Assembly: GCA_030064795.1 (NCBI GenBank)
Contig: JASJEI010000340.1
Location: forward strand, 1 to 30,043
Direction: 5' to 3'
Length of the DNA stretch: 30,043 nucleotides
Source: Pleurocapsa sp. MO_226.B13
GTDB lineage: Bacteria > Cyanobacteriota > Cyanobacteriia > Cyanobacteriales > Xenococcaceae
Made by a program: the position numbers and the translations under genes. Numbering within the stretch: the stretch's first letter is position 1; every line of letters begins with the position of its first letter. This document shows positions 15,887 through 23,883 of the stretch, in pieces. The notes below the pieces were generated by a model, which was not told the origin of the DNA, did no database searches, and saw nothing but the letters and a program-made list of their open reading frames with translations.

Positions 15887-16079
15887 TGTTATGCCTTTAT
15901 TAACAGCTGTACCTGAAAGTGGTATGAATACTGTTATTGTCGGTCACGACGATATTTTTGAAGCAGCAACTGGTATTTATCCAGACCCAATGGGTATTGC
16001 TTATATCCTTAAGCCTGATGGTCAAGGAAGTTTTGAGATTATTGCCAATATGTTGCCGGAAGATTGGTTACAGTTGTAA
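15876..16079 (+). pseudogene. 3' remnant of a secreted histidine phosphatase family gene
   Basis: 67 residues that match only the C-terminal part of cyanobacterial histidine-phosphatase proteins: NTVIVGHDDIFEAATGIYP with the second catalytic-site His in GHD, then YILKPDGQGSFEIIANMLPEDW. The N-terminal RHG/RHA phosphohistidine motif and the bulk of the domain are absent. The ATG at 15876 is an internal Met of the original protein, so it is not a real start. Confidence 0.75.
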
Positions 16080-16320
16080 TTTACATATCAAAGATGCTCG
16101 CTGTTTGAGTTAACTCTTGAAAGCTCCGATCTCACGTGGCTAAATTAGCTGCAATAAGATGTGAATTGTGAACTACCTGCGATAAATCGCGAGCTTCTAG
16201 CTTCCCTGAGATGTACTCTCAATCGGGGATTGCCTCAAAACAGACTTACGTCCGCTTTTTGGTCTTACATCCCCTTTCCATGGATTGAGGAGAGAGTTTG
16301 CCTGGATATTTTTACCTTGC
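16080..16320. other. Structured non-coding stretch, possibly an IS200/IS605-type end
   Basis: No gene. The GC content is higher than in the other intergenic regions, and there are short hairpins such as GCGATAAATCGC near 16178. The general look, with TGTGAATTGTGAACTACCTGCG followed by paired blocks, reminds me of right ends of IS605/TnpB elements in cyanobacteria, but I see no tnpB. The identity is a guess. Confidence 0.25.
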
Positions 16321-17109
16321 TTAAGATTCTAGAGATTTTTGGGCGCAGAGGACAATGTAGCCCAGATCGCTATTATAGCGGTTGAACACTTGTCGCATCG
16401 ATAGAATACGCTGGCGGAGGATTGGTTTGGTCAGCATATTCCAGCCCATAGTGAGCAGGGTAGAAAAACCCTCTTCTCGAACAATAAAACGAGGATTAAG
16501 CAGATTCATCGAGCCAGTTTGATGATGCTCCACTTTTAGTCCCGCTTGTTGGCAGGCTGCGATCCATTCTTCAGCAGAGAGCGGATTAGCATTAACCCTA
16601 ATTGTGGCTGCTAAGTCTCGACGAATCGTAGCAGTGTTAGCACCATCCACTAACAGTTCGTGACTCAGAAATAGACCATTAGGCTTAAGGCGATCGCCAA
16701 TTCCCTTCAGGATCTTAGTTTTACCTGGAGCAGATTGCATGGTGAGAATGGCTTCTGCCAGCACGTAATCAAACTGTTCGGTGAGGTTTTCTAAGTGAAA
16801 AATGTCCCCTTCAACGATCTCCACGCGATCGCTCAAACCAGCAGCTTTGACATTAGCACAAGCCCGAACGACGCTATCAGGATTTTTTTCAATGCCAACT
16901 AATCGAACACCATAGCGTTGAGCTAGAGTAATGGCACTGTAGCCGAAACTAGCTGCCAGTTCTAGAACCGTTGACCCAGGTTGGAAATCAGCCCAAGCAA
17001 AGAGCTTTTCTGTAGCAGTACGACCACCAGGACGTAAAGTTTGTTTACCAGCAGCAGCCAGCACTTGATGACCTGGAGCAGTCTTGAAATTAGTCTGAGT
17101 TGGCATCAT
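16321..17109 (-). CDS. Class I SAM-dependent methyltransferase
   Basis: 262 residues. Rossmann motif I is VLELAASFGYSAITLA at about 48-63, which departs from the usual ExGxGxG in its middle. Then come VGIEKNPD (motif II with the acidic ribose ligand), VEIVEGDIFHL and FDYVLAEAIL (motif IV region), and LKPNGLFLSHELLVDG. The N-terminus contains a conserved-looking basic loop (GKQTLRPGGR). Two ATGs in a row start the gene, with GAGG eight bases upstream. It follows feoB on the same strand after 44 bp, so it may be transcribed with the feo operon. The substrate is unknown, and a small molecule is more likely than nucleic acid from the fold type. Confidence 0.85.
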   Translation of the reverse strand: MMPTQTNFKTAPGHQVLAAAGKQTLRPGGRTATEKLFAWADFQPGSTVLELAASFGYSAITLAQRYGVRLVGIEKNPDSVVRACANVKAAGLSDRVEIVEGDIFHLENLTEQFDYVLAEAILTMQSAPGKTKILKGIGDRLKPNGLFLSHELLVDGANTATIRRDLAATIRVNANPLSAEEWIAACQQAGLKVEHHQTGSMNLLNPRFIVREEGFSTLLTMGWNMLTKPILRQRILSMRQVFNRYNSDLGYIVLCAQKSLES

Positions 17110-17153
17110 GGCGATCGCCTCAAAAATCCGCTATATTTTGGTAATGAAAACCG

Positions 17154-19511
17154 CTAAACGTGGTTTGTGGTCTTAGTTGTCTGCTGTCCGCGATCGCGAT
17201 CGCCAGTAATTTTCCGAGGACTCCGAGATAGCTTAAAGAGGAAAATTGTGACTGTCATAATTACCACTCCAGCGATAATCCAAGCTAGAGAAGAACCTGG
17301 ATGTTGAGGTAAGGTAGCAATTTGATAGAACATGACTGCTACCCAGTAACCCAAACCAGTCGTCCAACCAGCAACCAATAGCGTCCAACCTAAATTGGTT
17401 TCGCGGTAAACTGCACCAGTCGCAGCAACACAGGGAAAGTACATCAGTACGAATAGGAGATAAGCGAATGCTCCAACCTTGCTATCAAATCTTTTAGACA
17501 TCTGCCCAAAAGTACCTAATGCTACTTCTTGTTCTTCGGCAACAACTTCTTGGTCTTGGACATCGCCGATATTTAAGCCCACAGGATCGAGTAATTGATT
17601 GCCCAGATCGGCTAAATTAGCTGGAATACTGGCAAAAGCTTCACTAATGCCATCCCAAAAATCAAAACCGTCTTCTTCTGCTACCTCTCCTGATTCTTCT
17701 AGTGCTAACTGACCGTAAAGAGAATCGAGAGAACCAACCATGGCTTCTTTGGCAAATACCCCTGTAAAAATGCCTACAGTGGCGGGCCAATTTTCCTGAG
17801 TAACGCCCATTGGGGCAAATAAGGGGGTAACAGATTGACTAGTGGCTGCGAGAATTGAATCTTTGCTGTCTTGTGTGCCAAACGAGCCATCTGTACCGAC
17901 GGAGTTTAATAAACTCAAAATCATCACCATCAAGATAATGATCTTACCTGCTTTGAGCATAAACGCCCTCAGTCTATCCCAAGCGCGGATGGCGATGCCT
18001 TTAGGTTTGGGAATGTGATAGGGCGGTAACTCCATAACGAAGGGCGACGCTTCTCCTTGCATGATCGTGTTTTTCATCACCAACCCTGTAAAGATGGCAG
18101 CACCAATACCGATTAAATACAGCCCAAACACTAGATTTTGACCGTTACGGGGGAAGAAAGCAGCAGCAAACAGCGCGTATACAGGCAATCTCGCCCCACA
18201 AGACATAAACGGGTTCATCATGATCGTCATCAAGCGATCGCGTCTATTTTCGAGAGTCCGAGTCGCCATAATTGCGGGTACGTTGCAGCCAAAACCCACC
18301 AGCATCGGCACAAAGGATTTACCAGGTAATCCCACCAAGCGCATTAATTTATCCATCACAAAAGCTGCCCTTGCCATATAGCCAGAGTCTTCGAGAATCG
18401 AGAGAATGACAAACAGTAAGCCGATTTGGGGAATAAACGTCGCTACCGTTTGAATACCACCGCCTATAGAAGTGATAAACCCGATGAACCATCCTGGGGC
18501 ATTGAGAGACTCCAACCAAGCTTGAGGGGCATCCACAAAGACAGTACCGACAGAAATATCGAAGAAATCAATAAATGCACCACCGATATTAATGGCAATG
18601 AAAAACATCAGGTACATCACCACTAAAAACAGGGGAATACCAATCCAACGATTGAGAACAAATTGGTCGATTTTATCCGATCTGGTACTACTAATATTTC
18701 TTTTCTGTCTGACCGAACTCTGAATTAAGCTGCGAATAAAGCCATAGCGACTATCAGCGATTATAATATCGATATCTTCGTGTAATAACTGATGAATTTT
18801 ACGACGATTTTCAACGACAATTTGGTCTAACTCTTTCCCTTTAAGTTCTGGGGCAACCCGATCCTCGTATTCCAGTAGTTTGAGAGCAAACCAACGAGTA
18901 GAAATCTTCTGATTGCGTCCTTTTTCTTGAACTAGAGGTTCAATTTGGCTCAGGGTATCTTCTATCACTGCGGGGTAAGCTACCATCGTAGGCAGATTGC
19001 CAGGATTATTAATCAATTCATTAATGCGACTTCTGAGGATGTCGATTCCTTCTCCCAAAAAGGCACTGATGGGAATCACAAAACACCCCAATCTTTGGGA
19101 AAGTTCTTCGGTATTAATCTCTAATTCTAGCTCCCGCGCCACATCGATCATGTTCAATGCTGCTACCATGGGGACGCGCATCTCCATAATCTGAGTAGTT
19201 AGATAGAGATTGCGTTCCAAATTAGAAGCATCAACGATATTAATAATTAAATCCGCTTCCCCAGACAAGAGATAATCTCGCGCAATCAACTCATCTAGTC
19301 CCGTACTTTCGTCTTCGGCATCTAGAGAATACACCCCTGGCAAATCGACAACGGTAACTTCCACATCGTCATATTTATATTGACCTTCCTTGCGATCGAC
19401 CGTTACCCCCGGCCAATTCCCCGTACGCTGATTAGCACCAGTGAGATCGTTAAAGAGAGTGGTTTTTCCACAATTAGGATTGCCAATTAAAGCGATTGTT
19501 TGTTTTTTCAT
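17154..19511 (-). CDS. feoB: FeoB ferrous iron transporter
   Basis: 785 residues. The N-terminal G domain shows G1 GNPNCGKT at 10-17, G2 Thr in GVTVD, G3 DLPG, G4 NMID and G5 SAF. A helical GDI-like segment follows to about 270, then a membrane part with two gate-type repeats (SGYMARAAFVMDKLMRLVGLPGKSFVPMLVGFGCNVPAI and FAKEAMVGSL), including the GCNVPA cysteine. A long acidic loop near 630-690 is rich in Glu. FeoB imports Fe2+ across the inner membrane, with its GTPase controlling the pore. It is preceded by two feoA genes on the same strand. Confidence 0.95.
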   Translation of the reverse strand: MKKQTIALIGNPNCGKTTLFNDLTGANQRTGNWPGVTVDRKEGQYKYDDVEVTVVDLPGVYSLDAEDESTGLDELIARDYLLSGEADLIINIVDASNLERNLYLTTQIMEMRVPMVAALNMIDVARELELEINTEELSQRLGCFVIPISAFLGEGIDILRSRINELINNPGNLPTMVAYPAVIEDTLSQIEPLVQEKGRNQKISTRWFALKLLEYEDRVAPELKGKELDQIVVENRRKIHQLLHEDIDIIIADSRYGFIRSLIQSSVRQKRNISSTRSDKIDQFVLNRWIGIPLFLVVMYLMFFIAINIGGAFIDFFDISVGTVFVDAPQAWLESLNAPGWFIGFITSIGGGIQTVATFIPQIGLLFVILSILEDSGYMARAAFVMDKLMRLVGLPGKSFVPMLVGFGCNVPAIMATRTLENRRDRLMTIMMNPFMSCGARLPVYALFAAAFFPRNGQNLVFGLYLIGIGAAIFTGLVMKNTIMQGEASPFVMELPPYHIPKPKGIAIRAWDRLRAFMLKAGKIIILMVMILSLLNSVGTDGSFGTQDSKDSILAATSQSVTPLFAPMGVTQENWPATVGIFTGVFAKEAMVGSLDSLYGQLALEESGEVAEEDGFDFWDGISEAFASIPANLADLGNQLLDPVGLNIGDVQDQEVVAEEQEVALGTFGQMSKRFDSKVGAFAYLLFVLMYFPCVAATGAVYRETNLGWTLLVAGWTTGLGYWVAVMFYQIATLPQHPGSSLAWIIAGVVIMTVTIFLFKLSRSPRKITGDRDRGQQTTKTTNHV

Positions 19512-19512
19512 C

Positions 19513-19557
19513 TTAGTAATTAATAATTAGTTTTTAGTAATTAATAATTAGTTTTTA
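19513..19557. repeat. 21-bp AT-rich direct repeat upstream of feoB
   Basis: TTAGTAATTAATAATTAGTTT occurs twice in tandem, followed by a partial third copy, in the 126-bp gap between feoB and the double-domain feoA. It is likely simple-sequence expansion of a TTAGT-type motif; similar stretches occur near 9262-9290. Confidence 0.7.
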
Positions 19558-19637
19558 GTCATTTGTTATTAACACAAAGGACAAAAGACGAAGAACAAAT
19601 GACAAACCATTGAGGACAAAGAACAGAAAATTATTCC

Positions 19638-20243
19638 CTATAATTCCTCAACTACTAATGCAGCAGCCTCATCCTTACGCAAACTCAATTTAAAGCCTCG
19701 CACGAGAATTTCTACTGGATCTCCTAGAGGGGCAACGCGGGTGACAGTAAATTCCGTACCAGGAGTTAAACCCATTGCCAATAACTTTCTCTTGTAGGCT
19801 TTCTTAGTTGGATCTTCGGTTGCCTCAAAACGAGCTACTTTTGCCTGTTGATTAACTTGTAAATCTTTTAAGGTAGTGGTACTACTTTCCATCTCATTAA
19901 CCTCCTGAACTTCTACTAAATAATCAAACGGTTTGTCGGATACTAAAATTCGCTTTGCCATCCCCCCGTCGATCCCAATGCGAGTTTCCCCGATCGCCAC
20001 CACTAAGTTACCCGCTAGATTTTGCACCACCTCGATTTCCATCCCTGGTGCCAACCCCATCCCCACCAACCGATTAATCCCATCTTTGCTTTCATAGCCC
20101 GCAATCCACAGACGATCGCCTAATTGAGCTTTTGCCAGTGGCATTAGGGAGCGTTTTTGACGGTGTTTTTCCTGTTCTCCCTGGCGATCGCCTCCGCGAT
20201 GTCGATAACGATGTTGTCCGTTGTTGCTATTTCCTGGTTTCAT
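19638..20243 (-). CDS. feoA: Double-domain FeoA protein
   Basis: 201 residues from the ATG at 20243, which has GGGAG about eight bases upstream; an ATG at 20297 would overlap the previous gene by 17 bp. After a basic, low-complexity N-terminus (HRYRHRGGDRQG) come two SH3-like FeoA domains: about 34-104 (GDRLWIAGYES, LVGMGLAPGMEIEVV) and 122-201 (KRKLLAMGLTPGTEFTVTRVAPLGDPVEILVRG). The MGLxPG motif appears in both. FeoA is a small cytosolic protein needed for FeoB function. It lies 37 bp after the single-domain feoA and 126 bp before feoB. Confidence 0.88.
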   Translation of the reverse strand: MKPGNSNNGQHRYRHRGGDRQGEQEKHRQKRSLMPLAKAQLGDRLWIAGYESKDGINRLVGMGLAPGMEIEVVQNLAGNLVVAIGETRIGIDGGMAKRILVSDKPFDYLVEVQEVNEMESSTTTLKDLQVNQQAKVARFEATEDPTKKAYKRKLLAMGLTPGTEFTVTRVAPLGDPVEILVRGFKLSLRKDEAAALVVEEL

Positions 20244-20280
20244 TTCCTTTACTCCCTCAATTTTCCGCACCTCTTCTTCC

Positions 20281-20670
20281 TTACTCTCCAGCAGCAAAAA
20301 TTACCATGATTTGGTTAGCCATTCCCGCACTTAAGCCAATTTGCTGGTTTTGAATGCAGATAACTACAGAACCGCTCTTGGTTTTGCTAATAACTCGAAC
20401 CTCCGAGCCTGTAGTTAAACCCCTCTTTCTCAGGCGATACATCATGCCTTTTCCGCTTGGAATTTGGGTAATTACAACGCGATCGCCAACCTGAGTATTT
20501 GACAAGGGAAATACTTGCTTCATCCTCAATTCGCTCTGGGCTAATTCTGATGACAATTTGGCTTTGTTTTCCCTTGCATCTAGCTTTTCGGAAGTTCCCC
20601 CAAAAAAGGTAAACTCCCATGCTTGACGTTTTCGGTGTCGTTTCTGGCGATTGCTAGGCTCGTCGTCCAT
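20281..20670 (-). CDS. feoA: FeoA-domain protein, first gene of the feo operon
   Basis: 129 residues. The N-terminal ~50 are basic and low-complexity (RQKRHRKRQ), similar in style to the next gene. Residues ~55-129 form one FeoA domain (VGDRVVITQIPSG, YRLRKRGLTTGSEVRVISKTKSG, GLSAGMANQIMV), with RGLTTG where the MGLxPG motif usually sits. Together with the double-domain gene downstream, the operon encodes three FeoA domains before FeoB. Confidence 0.82.
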   Translation of the reverse strand: MDDEPSNRQKRHRKRQAWEFTFFGGTSEKLDARENKAKLSSELAQSELRMKQVFPLSNTQVGDRVVITQIPSGKGMMYRLRKRGLTTGSEVRVISKTKSGSVVICIQNQQIGLSAGMANQIMVIFAAGE

Positions 20671-21031
20671 TTTTTTGCTTTCTCAGTAATTCAAGCTTTA
20701 GTCGTAGTTAAGAGGATTTGAGGGCTGGGATTGACTACTCACGGTTACTATTGCAGCAATGTCGATTGGTTAAAACAATTTTCTGCTTATTAGGAATTTT
20801 TTTTATTTATTAATCCTAATTAACAAGTATCATAATTAAGTCGATCGATCTCTTCTCTTAATAGATGCTTAAGCTTTTGAGTGCTATCTAGGCAAAAAGA
20901 CCGATCGGCATCTAACTTCAATTTCAGCTATTTATTTAAATCTGTTTTACAAGAAAAGAAAATTTCTTAATAAAAATTAGAATTATCAATAATTTATTAC
21001 TAAAATTTCTTATTAGCAATAAATAGGTCTA
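20671..21031. other. Intergenic region upstream of the feo operon
   Basis: 361 bp between two minus-strand genes. It should hold the 3' end of the TPR gene transcript and the feo promoter. An inverted repeat ATTAGGA/TCCTAAT spans 20789-20820 around an A/T-only centre, and an 8-bp palindrome CCGATCGG lies near 20901. AT-rich sequence could contain Fur sites, but I cannot name one with confidence. No gene is visible. Confidence 0.45.
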
Positions 21032-21517
21032 TTATTGTAAGTAACTGGCAGCTTTTTCTGCTTTGGCGATATTATCTTGAGCGGTAAATAACTGTTTGGC
21101 TTGTTGGAAATTAGAGCGTGCTGCTGTTGAGTCTTGCTTTTGAAGATGTACTAGACCCAAAAAATAGTAAGCATGAGCATAATTTGGCTCGATGGCGATC
21201 GCTTTATTTAAATCGACCAGTGCTAAATTTATTTTTCCTCGTTGATAGTAGAGCAGACCTCTATTACTGTAGGCTGGAGCGTATAGTGGATCTAGATCGA
21301 TTGCTCTAGTATAATCAGCCAAAGCTAAATTTATTTCGCCCTGTTCGGCGTAGCGTATGGCTCTTTGATTATAGAAACTAGCATCAAAAGCAATTCTATT
21401 TGACACCTGCAACGAGGTTAAAGTTTGAGCTTGTACTAGACTACCGAGATTAAACGGGGTGGTAGCGTTAATTAGGGAAGTAGTTGCTAAAAAGACAAGC
21501 AAAAATTCGCTCTTCAT
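21032..21517 (-). CDS. Secreted or periplasmic TPR protein
   Basis: 161 residues. An N-terminal signal peptide is likely (MKSEFLLVFLATTSLINA, with AQ near 30). Three tetratricopeptide repeats follow from about residue 47: YNQRAIRYAEQGEINLALADYTRAIDLDP, the next ending NKAIAIEP, and a third ending in QQAKQLF. TPRs are protein-binding helical hairpins. No catalytic domain is present. It sits alone, 361 bp upstream of the feo operon on the same strand; no functional link is evident. Confidence 0.85.
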   Translation of the reverse strand: MKSEFLLVFLATTSLINATTPFNLGSLVQAQTLTSLQVSNRIAFDASFYNQRAIRYAEQGEINLALADYTRAIDLDPLYAPAYSNRGLLYYQRGKINLALVDLNKAIAIEPNYAHAYYFLGLVHLQKQDSTAARSNFQQAKQLFTAQDNIAKAEKAASYLQ

Positions 21518-21626
21518 TAAAATTTTGTGCTTTTTATATTAGTTTGACGTGTTTAAATATACGTTTACCAACATTGAAGTATGCACTAGAGCTAATTATC
21601 GCAGTCGGTTAATTAGTTAAGTAATG

Positions 21627-21847
21627 TAGAGACGTAGCACGCTACGCAATACTATTCGGATAAGTCTTATTTTCCTCTCCCCGTGCTACATGCGGCTAAA
21701 GCCTTTGTCTGCTTCCCCTGCTACATGCGGCTAAAGCCTTTGTCCTGCTTCCCCTGCTACATGCGGCTAAAGCCTTTGTCCTGCTTCCCCTGCTTGTCTC
21801 AACACATAACTTTGTTAACCGAACAGTATTGGTATGCTACGTCTCTA
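21627..21847. mobile_element. MITE-like element with imperfect terminal inverted repeats
   Basis: The left end begins TAGAGACGTAGCA and continues to AATACTATTCGG; the right end is its reverse complement with a small indel and a few changes (CCGAACAGTATT ... TGCTACGTCTCTA). The ~221-bp element has no coding capacity and contains three tandem 36-bp repeats. It lies in the 480-bp gap between the TPR gene and the EI24-type gene. Transposition in trans is inferred. Confidence 0.75.
21686..21792. repeat. Three tandem copies of a 36-bp repeat inside the MITE-like element
   Basis: Each unit starts CTACATGCGGCTAAAGCC and ends with TGCTTCCCCTG; the first copy is 35 bp because it lacks one C. The copies are otherwise nearly identical, which implies recent expansion. 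There are no spacers, so this is not a CRISPR array. Confidence 0.9.
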
Positions 21848-21997
21848 GAGTAGGGAGTGTTCTAACCAAGAGTGTATATTGCCATAGCCTACGGAATTGC
21901 AAATTATATAATATTGCGCCTTGTAGCTATGAAGGGATTGAAAAATTTGTATGATTAAAAATAATTTACACAACATGACTATCGCTCGGTTATCGCC

Positions 21998-22825
21998 ATG
22001 ATAGAGACAGCCAAAAGAATACTGGGTGGGTTTGGAACCCTCAGCGGTGCTACCTATCCTTTGAAAGCCCTAATTACCTTTGTTAGAAATCCTCAGTTAC
22101 TTCAATATATTGCCATACCAATTTTGGTTAATATTGTGGTGGCGATCGCTTTATACAGTAGTCTGCTTTATTTTGGCTGGCAAATTGTCGATGAGGTACA
22201 AGCCGATTTAAATCTGTGGTTAAATCAATTAATTACTAATTTACCTCAATGGTTGGGGTTTTTAACCTATGCTGTTTCAGGTTTAATTGTAATTGTGCGT
22301 TTTATCTTAATAGTAATTCTTTTGATTGCTACGGGGTTTTTGTTAACTCAATTTGGAGTTTTATTGGGTGCGCCTTGGTACGGTCAACTATCCGAACAAT
22401 TAGAAAAATTGCGAACTGGTAAGGTGGAATTAATTGAATTAAATATAGTCAGCGATTTGGGTAGGGCAATTTTATACGAACTTAAAAAGCTGGTACTGAT
22501 CGTATTAGTCGGTACTCCTTTATTGGTAATTAATCTTTTTCCTGGAGTGGGAACGCTAATTTCAACTATTATTTCTTTTACCTTAACTACTACTATTGTC
22601 TGTCTGGATTTTTTTGATTCTTGTTTAGAAAGAAGAAGACTCAGTTTTCGGACAAAGTTGAGGATAGTCTTCAAAAGTTTACCCGCCAGTGGTAGTTTTG
22701 GTTTGGTCTGCTTGGGATTGATTAGTGTTCCCCTAATCAACTTAGTTACTATTCCTTTGTGTGTCGCTTCGGGAACCTTGTTTATCTGCGATCGCGTTAA
22801 ATTACCTCCTGTTTCCAATCGCTGA
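21998..22825 (+). CDS. EI24-family integral membrane protein
   Basis: 275 residues with several long hydrophobic segments (around 38-60, 90-125, 165-200 and 235-262). The N-terminal part (GFGTLSGATYPLKALITFVRNPQLLQYIAIP) and FGVLLGAPWYGQLSEQLE match the EI24/CysZ-like family, which includes bacterial sulfate-related CysZ and uncharacterised cyanobacterial homologues. The ligand is unknown here. It runs toward a perfect hairpin terminator shared with psaI. The ATG at 21998 lacks a strong ribosome site. Confidence 0.8.
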   Translation: MIETAKRILGGFGTLSGATYPLKALITFVRNPQLLQYIAIPILVNIVVAIALYSSLLYFGWQIVDEVQADLNLWLNQLITNLPQWLGFLTYAVSGLIVIVRFILIVILLIATGFLLTQFGVLLGAPWYGQLSEQLEKLRTGKVELIELNIVSDLGRAILYELKKLVLIVLVGTPLLVINLFPGVGTLISTIISFTLTTTIVCLDFFDSCLERRRLSFRTKLRIVFKSLPASGSFGLVCLGLISVPLINLVTIPLCVASGTLFICDRVKLPPVSNR

Positions 22826-22895
22826 TGGCGAAGTTAAAAATACTCCACCTAAAACAGCAGAGTATTAAGATTTAATAAGTAAAATAAAGTTACTT

Positions 22896-22922
22896 AAAAT
22901 CATCTTGGGGCAAGATGATTTT
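22896..22922. terminator. Bidirectional rho-independent terminator
   Basis: A perfect 12-bp stem AAAATCATCTTG / CAAGATGATTTT with a GGG loop. It ends in T runs in both directions, lying between the convergent EI24-type gene and psaI. Confidence 0.85.
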
Positions 22923-22924
22923 GC

Positions 22925-23041
22925 CTAGGCTTCTCCTTCAATGTAAATAAATAAGAGAGCCATGGAAATCCCTGCACCTACAATACCGACTAAAGGAACC
23001 ATTGCCACAGGTAGCCAAGAAGCTGCATAATCGCCAATCAT
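22925..23041 (-). CDS. psaI: PsaI, photosystem I reaction centre subunit VIII
   Basis: 38 residues, too short for most gene callers. The sequence begins MIGDYAASWLP, continues with one hydrophobic helix (VAMVPLVGIVGAGISMALLF) and ends IYIEGEA, matching PsaI, a single-helix subunit that helps anchor PsaL in trimeric photosystem I. It is transcribed divergently from psaL with a 175-bp gap. In Synechocystis the two genes are on the same strand, so this arrangement differs. The stop codon lies two bases from the bidirectional terminator. Confidence 0.92.
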   Translation of the reverse strand: MIGDYAASWLPVAMVPLVGIVGAGISMALLFIYIEGEA

Positions 23042-23216
23042 ATTTTACCTTTCCTATTTTGAATTTAAACGTTGACAATTTGGATATTACTGCGAACATC
23101 TATCCAATTAGGTTTATTTATAAAGATTCTTAACAAAAAGCGAACTTAAACCAAGTTAGAGTGATGCTATTTAATGGATACGTACCAACATCAAATTTAG
23201 GAGAGATTGAAACTTT
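23042..23216. promoter_or_regulatory. Divergent psaI/psaL promoter region
   Basis: 175 bp between the two divergent starts. AGGAGAG lies about nine bases before the psaL ATG. AT-rich tracts suited to promoters in both directions are present, but I cannot fix individual boxes. Confidence 0.5.
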
Positions 23217-23702
23217 ATGAACGAATACAATGCTATTCAACCACCAGGAGATCCTCAGATTGGTAATTTAGCTACTCCTCTTAATTCATCTGACTTTAGC
23301 AAAACTCTAATTCGTAACTTACCAGCATATCGCGATGGTCTAGCACCATTTCGCCGTGGACTAGAAGTAGGAATGGCCCATGGATATTTACTTTATGGCC
23401 CTTTCTTGGTTTTAGGCCCGTTGCGTAATACTGGAAGTGCTGATATTGCAGCATTGCTATCTTCTATCGGTCTGGTTGCGATTTTGACACTGTGTTTATC
23501 TCTCTACGCTAGTTCCATGGGAGGTAAACCTAGCGAAACCGTGACTACTGGGGATGTTCCGAGTGATTTTGCTAGCAAAGAAGGCTGGAGTGAATTTGGC
23601 AGTGGCTTTTTTGTTGGTGGTGCTGGCGGAGCATTTTTTGCTTACTTCCTGCTTTCTACTGCCTATATAACAGACATTAAAGCCTTGATTCCCGGTCTTT
23701 AG
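23217..23702 (+). CDS. psaL: PsaL, photosystem I reaction centre subunit XI
   Basis: 161 residues, the normal length. It matches PsaL throughout: the N-terminal GDPQIGNLATP, LIRNLPAYRDGLAPFRRGLEVGMAHGYLLYGPF with the chlorophyll-ligating region, LGPLRNT, and the C-terminal helix (FFVGGAGGAFFAYFLL). PsaL forms the trimer core of cyanobacterial photosystem I. AGGAGAG precedes the ATG. psaI is divergent upstream and a Psb32-type gene follows on the same strand. Confidence 0.97.
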   Translation: MNEYNAIQPPGDPQIGNLATPLNSSDFSKTLIRNLPAYRDGLAPFRRGLEVGMAHGYLLYGPFLVLGPLRNTGSADIAALLSSIGLVAILTLCLSLYASSMGGKPSETVTTGDVPSDFASKEGWSEFGSGFFVGGAGGAFFAYFLLSTAYITDIKALIPGL

Positions 23703-23883
23703 TACTTATTAGACCAAAGTTACCAAATCTAAGATAGCTCTAGGTTTTTAGCTCATAATCATGGATGTTACTGCTCAGAGGCAACTCTGGGCTTTATTAT
23801 TTAGTATGGATATTCAAACACAACTTTGGTTGTTAACGGAAAAATATTCTTTAAAACTAAGTAATTATTTGAGAACAACAAAC

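Noticed and set aside
21686..21792. Regularly spaced repeats that could be taken for a CRISPR array
   Set aside because: The 36-bp units are directly adjacent with no unique spacers, and no cas gene is present.
23761..23883. N-terminal extension of the Psb32-type protein
   Set aside because: The signal segment begins just after the ATG at 23884, so an extra 41 residues would block secretion.
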